This document shows positions 1 to 4,549 of a DNA stretch of 5,829 bases, piece by piece. The stretch comes from Planctomycetota bacterium (GTDB lineage Bacteria > Planctomycetota > Phycisphaerae > SM23-33). The translations under genes were made by a program, and so were the position numbers. Where the stretch lies: assembly GCA_003644335.1 (NCBI GenBank), contig QNCB01000095.1, forward strand, positions 1 through 5,829, in the 5' to 3' direction. How positions within the stretch are numbered: the first letter of the stretch is position 1; each line of letters starts with the position of its first letter. The notes beneath the pieces are model-generated. The model worked only from the letters and a program-made list of their open reading frames with translations, did not search any database and was not told the DNA's origin.

Positions 1-107
1 GCAGCACCTCGGCCCGCGTTTTCCATCAGCACCACACCAGCGACGCCGAGTTCCTCTATCGCGATCCGGTCAATACTTCGAACTTCTCTGCGAGTAAGAG
101 ATTTCAT
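1..107 (-). CDS. nnrE: NAD(P)H-hydrate epimerase, N-terminal fragment (cut by left edge)
   Basis: Only the first 35 codons are visible, starting at ATG 107-105 and running off the left edge. The peptide begins M-K-S-L-T-R-R-E-V-R-S-I-D and continues to VVLMENAGRGA at residues 25-35. The pattern S/T-R-x-x-V-R-x-I-D, then A-I-E-E-L-G, then L-M-E-N-A-G-R-G is the opening of the YjeF N-terminal domain. That family epimerises the R and S forms of hydrated NAD(P)H (NADHX/NADPHX) in cytoplasmic metabolite repair. The start is backed by a Shine-Dalgarno-like AAAGGTG at 118-112, four bases from the ATG. Whether the gene is a stand-alone epimerase or fused to the dehydratase domain (as in E. coli Nnr) cannot be seen. 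It lies 177 bp downstream of the rhomboid gene on the same strand and has a possible promoter of its own. The family call is fairly sure despite the short fragment. Confidence 0.8.
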   Translation of the reverse strand, partial: MKSLTRREVRSIDRIAIEELGVAGVVLMENAGRGA

Positions 108-130
108 ACGACACCTTTGAAAAGTTATCC

Positions 131-159
131 GTTATCAGTAAAAGCAAAAACGGCAGCAA
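131..159 (-). promoter_or_regulatory. Possible sigma70-type promoter for nnrE
   Basis: On the minus strand, TTGCTG (159-154) is separated by 17 bases from GATAAC (136-131). The spacing is ideal and the boxes are fair matches to TTGACA and TATAAT. A start about seven bases on would leave a leader of roughly 17 nt containing the AAAGGTG ribosome-binding site. The -10-like box falls within a sequence resembling the 14 bp repeat at 3800-3842, so the match could be incidental. No experimental support; low confidence. Confidence 0.3.
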
Positions 160-198
160 CACACCATCGAAATACTATGAACATCATGATGATCCTTC

Positions 199-215
199 CA
201 TCTGAAATTCAGATG
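199..215. promoter_or_regulatory. Perfect 17 bp palindrome, candidate operator
   Basis: CATCTGAAATTCAGATG is a perfect dyad of 8 bp arms around a central A. No T-run follows on either strand, so it does not look like an intrinsic terminator. A second, imperfect dyad lies four bases away at 179-194, with a perfect CATCATGATG core at 182-191. Both sit upstream of nnrE and downstream of the rhomboid gene. A dimeric regulator site is the natural reading. An mRNA 3'-end hairpin (7 bp stem, 3 nt loop) for the rhomboid transcript is the alternative. I recognise no particular regulator. Confidence 0.35.
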
Positions 216-255
216 TGAGCTTACGGCCTAGCCATGCCACCCAATCCCTTTTTTA

Positions 256-297
256 TCAAAAAAATCCGTGTAATCCGTGGATGCCTACTTGCCTATA
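256..297. repeat. Dispersed repeat copy A (ATCCGTGTAATCCGTGGA type) at rhomboid 3' end
   Basis: ATCCGTGTAATCCGTGGA at 264-281 recurs identically at 4517-4534. In both places it is preceded by TCAAAAA and followed, after three or four differing bases, by an identical CTACTTGCCTAT (285-296 and 4537-4548). The two copies share about 38 aligned bases. Here the second block supplies the rhomboid stop codon and its last three codons (Ile-Gly-Lys). It resembles the family of short imperfect repeats of the CACGGATTACACGGATT kind that I recall from spacers of many environmental bacteria; that recollection is unverified. Confidence 0.75.
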
Positions 298-1463
298 TGC
301 CTATTGGCAGCGTCGAGTTCTGTTTGGGCCAGGTTGCGTTTATTTTCGTCAGCCAGCTTGGTCAGCGCCTTGGTTAGGCAGTCTCTGGCCCGGTCATACC
401 GCTTCAGATATCGGCCATGCAACAGGCCTAGCATCAGCTGAATGTCTGGCATGTATTCGTAGTTTGGATAATGCGTCGTAAACCGCTCGTAAGCCTCGGC
501 TGCCAGGGCGTATTGCTCGTCGGCCATGAGCTGATTGGCAACGTCCAGTTGCTGCTGACGCGATAGCACAAGCCCTGGCGAAACCTGCGATAGCTTTACA
601 TACAAAGCTGTAGCGGACGGTATATCTCCCGCGGTGAAGGCTTGGGATAGCTGCCCGCGAAGGTCAGCCTGGGCCGAGTTGGCCTGGCTTGATTCGTCAG
701 CATCCACTCGTAATTTACCAGGCCCAGCCTGGCCTGTAAAGGGGTCGTAACCGCTCTTGACCAGCCTGCGAAACTGCTGGCGCCGGCGATGTTCCTGCAG
801 CAGATGCAACAGGTCAAAGTCGTCCCTCGGCAGGAACCTGGCTGCCAGGAGCAAAGCTGAAACTGATATGCCGAAGATATAGCCGGTCGCGTGTGCAGCA
901 TAGGCAACCCCGCCGCTGGCCGGGCCGGCCCAGCCCTTGGCTGTCATGAGTATCTCGAAGACGAACTGGAACGCGATGAAATACAGGCTGGACACATCCA
1001 CCGGCAGGAGCAGGTAGAATAGCCAAACTATCAGCGTGATGTTCGTACGTGGCAGCAGTACCAGGTATGCCCCCGCTACCGCTGCGATGGCGCCCGAAGC
1101 CCCCAGCACCGGCGCGTTGCCGCTTAGCACGAGGTACCCCAGGCCAGCGAAAACTCCGCCGCCGAGGTAGAACGCCAGATAGCCCACCTGGCCTAGTTTG
1201 TCGTTGACCGCGTTGCCGAAGACCCACAGGAATATCATGTTGCCCAGCAGATGTGCCCAGCCGGCGTGGAGGAACATGCACGAGAAGAACTGCCACAAAT
1301 GCGGCAGGTCCGGGTCGAGCATCAGCCCGCCGATGCGAAGCCGACCAGCGTCGGAAGCTCCATTGTAGCCCGTTATGAACAGCAGCACATTGACCAGGAT
1401 TATCGCGTAGTTCACCCAGGGGATATGCTTGCGACGATAATCTGTGCGAATGGGAATAATCAT
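285..1463 (-). CDS. Rhomboid intramembrane serine protease with C-terminal TPR-like domain
   Basis: A 392-residue polytopic membrane protein that should cleave transmembrane substrates within the lipid bilayer. The rhomboid core covers about residues 15-210. Catalytic Ser123 lies in LGASGA and catalytic His191 in AHATGYIFG. His71 and Asn75 (HLLGN) match the conserved loop-proximal His and oxyanion Asn of GlpG. Hydrophobic segments fall near 17-33, 72-86, 95-113, 119-138, 142-172 and 186-208. A basic linker follows (residues 209-235, with an RRRQQFRR cluster), then a polar spacer and a soluble helical region at about 268-385 that reads as two or three TPR-like units, for example ALAAEAYERF at 319-328. 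The tail probably binds a partner or substrate on the cytoplasmic side. ATG 1463-1461 lies 13 nt after the upstream gene's stop without a clear Shine-Dalgarno site, suggesting translational coupling. The family call and active site are firm; the substrate is unknown. The last three codons and the stop lie inside a repeat. Confidence 0.93.
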   Translation of the reverse strand: MIIPIRTDYRRKHIPWVNYAIILVNVLLFITGYNGASDAGRLRIGGLMLDPDLPHLWQFFSCMFLHAGWAHLLGNMIFLWVFGNAVNDKLGQVGYLAFYLGGGVFAGLGYLVLSGNAPVLGASGAIAAVAGAYLVLLPRTNITLIVWLFYLLLPVDVSSLYFIAFQFVFEILMTAKGWAGPASGGVAYAAHATGYIFGISVSALLLAARFLPRDDFDLLHLLQEHRRRQQFRRLVKSGYDPFTGQAGPGKLRVDADESSQANSAQADLRGQLSQAFTAGDIPSATALYVKLSQVSPGLVLSRQQQLDVANQLMADEQYALAAEAYERFTTHYPNYEYMPDIQLMLGLLHGRYLKRYDRARDCLTKALTKLADENKRNLAQTELDAANRHIGK

Positions 1464-1476
1464 GTCCGGTTCACTT

Positions 1477-1872
1477 TCATATTAACAGCCAGGCCAGGGC
1501 GACGACCAACAACACAACGGCGACAACCGCAATAATAGCAGCCTGACTTGATTTGGTCGAAGTTTTTGTCTCCGGCGTGGGAGTTTCCACCGGCTGGCCG
1601 GTGGACCTTTTTGCGATAGCGGGATTTCTGGTAACACCGATAGGCCCGGGTGAGGCACCCATAGCTGCTATCGCGGGCCTGGGGGTAAGACTGGGCTTGG
1701 TGGTAATTTCGATTTTCGGATTTGGTAGAACCGCGGGCCGATCACGTAACTGTTGTTTTTCCGCGCCCGCTGGGAAAATCGCACCGCAGTACCTGCACTT
1801 TGACTGCTGGGGTAGTATCTCTCGATACACCCGCAATTCCCGCTGACAACATGGACACATCATTGCAAACAT
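1477..1872 (-). CDS. Small zinc-ribbon protein with C-terminal membrane anchor
   Basis: A 131-residue protein in three parts. The N-terminus carries two CxxC knuckles (Cys6/Cys9, with Cys8 as an extra cysteine, and Cys26/Cys29) 16 residues apart, a typical small zinc ribbon. Residues 36-108 are a low-complexity linker rich in Pro, Thr, Ala and Lys with no predicted fold. Residues 111-131 are an unbroken hydrophobic helix ending at the stop codon, preceded by Lys/Ser. The expected topology is tail-anchored with the zinc ribbon in the cytoplasm. Start ATG 1872-1870 is chosen because GGAG (1885-1882) lies nine bases upstream; two more ATGs (residues 4 and 5) are possible. It sits 15 nt after glnS and 13 nt before the rhomboid gene, so it is very probably cotranscribed with both. 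I do not recognise a named family. It could be an adaptor or regulator at the membrane, but no function can be assigned. Confidence 0.75.
   Translation of the reverse strand: MFAMMCPCCQRELRVYREILPQQSKCRYCGAIFPAGAEKQQLRDRPAVLPNPKIEITTKPSLTPRPAIAAMGASPGPIGVTRNPAIAKRSTGQPVETPTPETKTSTKSSQAAIIAVVAVVLLVVALAWLLI
1586..1605 (+). terminator. Perfect 8 bp hairpin plus T-run inside the zinc-ribbon gene (plus-strand terminator-like)
   Basis: TCCACCGG, a CTGG loop and CCGGTGGA form a perfect GC-rich 8 bp stem, followed on the plus strand by CC and five T residues (1608-1612). Read on the plus strand this has the form of an intrinsic terminator, antisense to the zinc-ribbon gene. In the sense mRNA the same hairpin lies within the linker codons (the Ser-Thr-Gly-Gln-Pro region) with no U-run after it. 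No plus-strand gene is present, so it would only stop antisense transcription, or it may be chance within low-complexity coding sequence. Confidence 0.3.
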
Positions 1873-1881
1873 ACGCCCTGG

Positions 1882-1885
1882 CTCC
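1882..1885 (-). promoter_or_regulatory. Shine-Dalgarno GGAG deciding the zinc-ribbon start
   Basis: On the minus strand GGAG begins two bases after the glnS TAG stop and stands nine bases before ATG 1872-1870. Ribosomes ending glnS would finish on top of this site, so reinitiation or coupling is likely. It favours the first of three near-adjacent ATG codons (residues 1, 4 and 5). Confidence 0.55.
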
Positions 1886-1887
1886 AG

Positions 1888-3576
1888 CTAGTTTTTTTTC
1901 TGCTTCTGGATTTTGGCCCAGGTGTCTTTTAGGGTTACGGTGCGGTTTAACACCAGCCTCCCAGCAGCGGTGTCAGGGTCCACGCAGAAATAGCCCAGCC
2001 TCTCCAACTGTACACGCTTGCCAGGCTCAGCACTGGCCAGGCTCGGCTCGATGTAAGCTCGCTCCAAAACCTTCAACGAATCGGGATTGATGTTGGTGGT
2101 GAAGTCCTGCCCGTCTTCGACATCTTCGGGATTTTCCTTCGTGAAAAGGTGATCGTAAAGTCGCACCTCCGCAGAAATAGCGTGGCTGGCCGAGACCCAG
2201 TGCAAAGTCCCTTTTACTTTTCGCCCGTCGGGTGCGTCGCCGCCTCGCGTAGCTGGGTCGTAGGTGCATCGCAACTCGACGATCTCGCCAGCTTCGTTTT
2301 TGATAGCTTCCTGACAGGTGATAAAATACGCGTATCGCAGGCGAACTTCTCTGCCTGGCCCGAGGCGGAAGAACTTCTTCGGCGGGTCTTCCATAAAGTC
2401 CGCCCGCTCAATGTACAGCTCGCGAGCGAATGGCACCTCGCGCGACCCAGCTTCGGGGTCTTCGGGATTGTTTATCGCTTCGAGCGTCTCAGCCTGGCCC
2501 TCGGGGTAATTTGTGATGACGACCTTCAGCGGGTCCAGCACGCCCATGACGCGGGGCGAGGTTTGGTTCAGATCCGCTCGAAGACAATGCTCCAGCAAAG
2601 CGATGTCGATGGTGCTGTTGAACTTGCTCACACCGACGCGAGAGAGAAAATCGCGAATGGCCCGCGGCGTATAGCCTCGGCGGCGCAAGCCTGATATTGT
2701 CGCCAGTCGCGGGTCGTCCCAGCCCGAGACAAACCCGCCCTCGACCAGTTGGAGTAGTTTGCGTTTGCTCATGACGGTGTATGTAAGGTTTAGCCGGGCG
2801 AACTCGATTTGCTGCGGGTGGTGGATGCCGAGCTGGTCGAGGAACCAGTCGTACAGCGGCCGATGGTTTTCGAACTCCAGCGAGCAGCACGAATGCGTTA
2901 CGCCCTCGATGGAATCTTCCAGCCCGTGTGCCCAGTCGTACATCGGATAGATGCACCACTGCTGATGCGTGTGCGGGTGCTCGGCGTGGAGGATGCGGTA
3001 CATTATCGGGTCGCGGAGGTTTATATTCGCGCTGGCCATGTCTATTTTGGCGCGGAGTACGCGTGTGCCGTCGGGGAATTCGCCAGCTTTCATTCTCGCC
3101 AGCAGGTCGAGATTTTCCTCGACGGGCCTGTCGCGGAACGGGCTGTCGCTGCCTGGGCTGATCAGCGTACCTCTGCCTGTGCGTATTTGCTCAGGAGTCT
3201 GGTCGTCCACATATGCCTTGCCAAGCCGAACCAGCTGCACGGCGTAGTCGTACATTTGCGGAAAATAGCTGCTTGCGAAATACAGGTTCTCGCCCCAGTC
3301 ATAGCCCATCCAGCGGATGTCTTCCTGAATAGCCTGGACGTATCGCTGCTCTTCTTTTGTCGGGTTCGTGTCGTCGAACCGCAGGTTGCATTGGCCCGAA
3401 AAATCCTCAGCCAGGCCGAAGTTTAGACCAAACGCCTTGGCATGACCTATGTGCAGATAGCCATTAGGCTCGGGCGGGAAGCGAGTGATAATTTTGTCCC
3501 ACTTTTTCGACTCCAGGTCCGCAGCGACAATGTTGCGAATGAAATCAATAGGCCTATCAGAGTTCGGTATTTCCAT
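1888..3576 (-). CDS. glnS: Glutaminyl-tRNA synthetase (GlnRS)
   Basis: A 562-residue class I aminoacyl-tRNA synthetase that charges tRNA(Gln) with glutamine in the cytoplasm. It matches E. coli GlnRS (about 554 residues) from end to end. The HIGH signature is at 42-45 in [15 protein letters not shown], and the second ATP motif is VMSKRK at 268-273. Residues known in E. coli to bind glutamine or ATP are kept: Arg32, Asp68 (FDDTN), Tyr213 and His217 (YPMYDWAH). Cys231 and Gln256, equivalent to E. coli C229 and Q255 that separate GlnRS from GluRS, are both present. The C-terminal two beta-barrel anticodon-binding region (about 340-550) is intact, with [16 protein letters not shown] and [15 protein letters not shown] short basic tail (KQKKN) ends the protein. 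ATG 3576-3574 aligns with the E. coli N-terminus; its leader is purine-rich without a clear Shine-Dalgarno site. It heads a probable operon with the zinc-ribbon and rhomboid genes. Confidence 0.99.
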   Translation of the reverse strand: MEIPNSDRPIDFIRNIVAADLESKKWDKIITRFPPEPNGYLHIGHAKAFGLNFGLAEDFSGQCNLRFDDTNPTKEEQRYVQAIQEDIRWMGYDWGENLYFASSYFPQMYDYAVQLVRLGKAYVDDQTPEQIRTGRGTLISPGSDSPFRDRPVEENLDLLARMKAGEFPDGTRVLRAKIDMASANINLRDPIMYRILHAEHPHTHQQWCIYPMYDWAHGLEDSIEGVTHSCCSLEFENHRPLYDWFLDQLGIHHPQQIEFARLNLTYTVMSKRKLLQLVEGGFVSGWDDPRLATISGLRRRGYTPRAIRDFLSRVGVSKFNSTIDIALLEHCLRADLNQTSPRVMGVLDPLKVVITNYPEGQAETLEAINNPEDPEAGSREVPFARELYIERADFMEDPPKKFFRLGPGREVRLRYAYFITCQEAIKNEAGEIVELRCTYDPATRGGDAPDGRKVKGTLHWVSASHAISAEVRLYDHLFTKENPEDVEDGQDFTTNINPDSLKVLERAYIEPSLASAEPGKRVQLERLGYFCVDPDTAAGRLVLNRTVTLKDTWAKIQKQKKN

Positions 3577-3628
3577 AATTTTTTCTTTTCTCTTTTTCGT
3601 AACCGTTCAGGGCTACACGAAAATTCAC

Positions 3629-3655
3629 CATGAAGTACATGAAGAACATGAAGTT
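3629..3655. repeat. Three tandem 9 bp CATGAAGNN units
   Basis: CATGAAGTA, CATGAAGAA and CATGAAGTT follow one another exactly, preceded by TTCAC (3624-3628). The type resembles the TTCACCACGAAG-style spacer repeats I recall from many environmental bacterial genomes (unverified here). The last unit forms a 6 bp stem, AAGAAC/GTTCTT (3642-3658), followed by a plus-strand T-run to 3665. Confidence 0.8.
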
Positions 3656-3669
3656 CTTTTTTTTTGTCA

Positions 3670-3710
3670 TTTCCGCGAAGCTTGTCCTCGACCTGATCGG
3701 GGAGCGGGAA
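3670..3710. repeat. Fold-back (REP-like) element of the CCGCGAA...GCGGGAATCC type
   Basis: Two nested stems are visible. The outer pairs TTTCCGC (3670-3676) with GCGGGAA (3704-3710); the inner pairs TCCTCGA (3685-3691) with TCGGGGA (3697-3703) around a 5 nt loop. Each stem is 7 bp with one G-T pair, and an 8 nt bulge (3677-3684) lies on one side. The flanks TGTCA and TCCAG fit the common TCATTCCCGC...GCGGGAATCCAG spacer repeat I recall from other bacteria. It is probably a repetitive extragenic palindrome rather than a terminator. Confidence 0.6.
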
Positions 3711-3741
3711 TCCAGTTTTCCTGTGTGTTTTTCGTGTAATA

Positions 3742-3771
3742 ATTAGTGTTTATTAGTGTTCATTCGTGGTT
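3742..3771. repeat. Three tandem 10 bp ATTAGTGTTC-like units
   Basis: ATTAGTGTTT, ATTAGTGTTC and ATTCGTGGTT stand in exact 10 bp register, with a related TTCGTGTAAT just before (3731-3740). The motif is akin to, but distinct from, the ATCCGTGTAATCCGTGG repeat at 264-281 and 4517-4534: both are built on A-T-T/C-x-G-T-G steps of about ten bases. Confidence 0.7.
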
Positions 3772-3799
3772 CGCTGTTTTTGTTTCTTTTGCTTCTACC

Positions 3800-3842
3800 G
3801 ATTACTGACAACTGATTACTGATAACTGATTACTGATAACTG
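3800..3842. repeat. Three tandem 14 bp GATTACTGATAACT units
   Basis: Units at 3800-3813, 3814-3827 and 3828-3841; the second and third are identical and the first differs at one base (GATTACTGACAACT). The array ends five bases from the stop codon of the DUF2617-like gene (3849-3847). A partial inverted copy (TTACTGATAAC then GGATAAC on the minus strand) occurs upstream of nnrE at 124-141. Confidence 0.85.
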
Positions 3843-3846
3843 TTTT

Positions 3847-4389
3847 TCACCCCAGTTCGAATATTGATTGCGTTTTGACGAGGGTCATCGCTTCGGGCAG
3901 GGCGTGATAGGCCAGGACATGCAGCTGGTTTGGCTTGGCGTCGTAGTCGACATACGAAAAGGCTTCGAGCGAATCGTGCGTCAAATTGGGCAGCGGGACG
4001 AACAGGCCCTTCTTTTGGCTCTGGTGGGCAAGTTCGCGATGCGTATGTTCGTAGACGCGTCGGCTCATTTTCTCAGCCTGGAGGTTCATCATGTAGTTGA
4101 TGCCGTCCAGGTTTTTCTGCTCGTGGTCTTTCTCGCCGCGGAATGGTAGAGTGACAGCCAGGCCCTGCTTGGGCAGCGGATTTTCGGTATCGGCGACCAC
4201 CTCCACGAGCGTTTGGTCTTGGCGGAAAAAGCTCACGACATGTCCCAGGCCCGTTATCCAGACGCAGGCTTCATACCCAGCCATGCGAAGATCGACTTGG
4301 CTAAGAATCTCGAACAACTCTGGATGCACAGGCCTTTCGTACAAAAATAGCCTAAGCGACGCCAGCTGATTTGTCTGTTCAGTATCCAT
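3847..4389 (-). CDS. DUF2617-like protein of unknown function
   Basis: A 180-residue soluble protein with no signal peptide, membrane helix or obvious catalytic motif. Its pattern suits the DUF2617 family as I remember it: an early LYERPVHPELFEI segment (16-28), a central region with PLPKQGLAVTLPFRGEKDHE (71-90), an amphipathic stretch rich in Glu, Arg and His (about 99-122), and an ending HVLAYHALPEAMTLVKTQS (157-175), where family members carry an aromatic/His pattern followed by a V-x-T-x-S/T strand. No biochemical role is known to me for that family. ATG 4389-4387 is preceded by TAGGA (4398-4394) four bases away. The gene stands alone between two repeat-filled spacers of 160 and 270 bp, so neighbours give no clue, although all genes share its strand. 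The gene is surely real from composition and length; the family name is moderately sure. Confidence 0.6.
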   Translation of the reverse strand: MDTEQTNQLASLRLFLYERPVHPELFEILSQVDLRMAGYEACVWITGLGHVVSFFRQDQTLVEVVADTENPLPKQGLAVTLPFRGEKDHEQKNLDGINYMMNLQAEKMSRRVYEHTHRELAHQSQKKGLFVPLPNLTHDSLEAFSYVDYDAKPNQLHVLAYHALPEAMTLVKTQSIFELG

Positions 4390-4414
4390 CGTGTCCTACC
4401 GTTTACTAGTGTCA

Positions 4415-4538
4415 AGAGTCCACAGATTTCACGGGTCCAAAAAGGATTTAGCGAACCTCCGGTTTCGTTGATTTTTTGACTAAAAACAAAGAAAAACCCG
4501 TGTAATCTTCTCAAAAATCCGTGTAATCCGTGGACTCT
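4415..4538. repeat. Element of about 124 bp with 22 bp imperfect terminal inverted repeats (includes repeat copy B)
   Basis: The left arm (4415-4436, starting AGAGTCCACAGATT) and the right arm (4517-4538, read in reverse AGAGTCCACGGATT) match at 19 of 22 positions. Between them lie 80 AT-rich bases with no coding capacity. A further direct partial copy, CCGTGTAATC, occurs at 4498-4507. No clear target-site duplication flanks the arms. It fills most of the spacer, ending 11 bp from the phosphatase stop and 25 bp from the DUF2617-like start. It could be a small non-autonomous element or two independent repeat copies in opposite orientation. Confidence 0.6.
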
Positions 4539-4549
4539 ACTTGCCTATT

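Larger units (their letters stand above)
3577..3846. other. 270 bp spacer made of several short repeat types; contains the glnS leader
   Basis: This gap between glnS and the DUF2617-like gene has no credible gene. From left to right it holds a pyrimidine-rich stretch (3578-3600, the purine-rich glnS leader on the minus strand), a 9 bp tandem repeat (3629-3655), a fold-back element (3670-3710), a 10 bp tandem repeat (3742-3771) and a 14 bp tandem repeat (3800-3842). The glnS promoter should lie here, but I could not identify convincing -35 and -10 boxes. Confidence 0.8.

Noticed and set aside
814..1296. Minus-strand open frame of 160 codons within the rhomboid gene
   Set aside because: It is a shifted-frame shadow rich in Arg, Gly and Pro, lying over the conserved active-site region of the rhomboid, which is clearly the real frame.
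2809..3426. Plus-strand open frame of 205 codons opposite glnS
   Set aside because: It is wholly antisense to conserved glnS sequence, its composition reflects the opposite strand, and it shows no recognisable domain. The same holds for the 181-codon frame at 2149-2694.
3642..3665. AAGAAC/GTTCTT stem followed by a T-run, as an intrinsic terminator
   Set aside because: It would act only on the plus strand, where no gene ends. The stem is AT-rich and is part of the 9 bp tandem repeat. On the minus strand the order is reversed.
3485..3739. Plus-strand open frame of 84 codons with His/Glu-rich and Pro/Arg-rich stretches
   Set aside because: It is the translation of the 9 bp repeat and the fold-back element, starts inside the glnS antisense, and has no ribosome-binding site. 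Peptides of this type are a common artefact of such repeats.
4410..4415. Perfect TTGACA on the minus strand upstream of the DUF2617-like gene
   Set aside because: The -10 position at the proper spacing would fall on the start codon region and does not resemble TATAAT, leaving no room for a leader with the TAGGA site.
4451..4465. AACC/GGTT mini-dyad as a terminator for the phosphatase gene
   Set aside because: The stem is only about four base pairs and is not followed by a convincing minus-strand T-run; too weak to call.
4415..4538. CRISPR array or retron-like RNA
   Set aside because: Only two inverted arms and one partial direct copy exist; there are no regularly spaced repeats with unique spacers and no cas or reverse transcriptase gene in the window.
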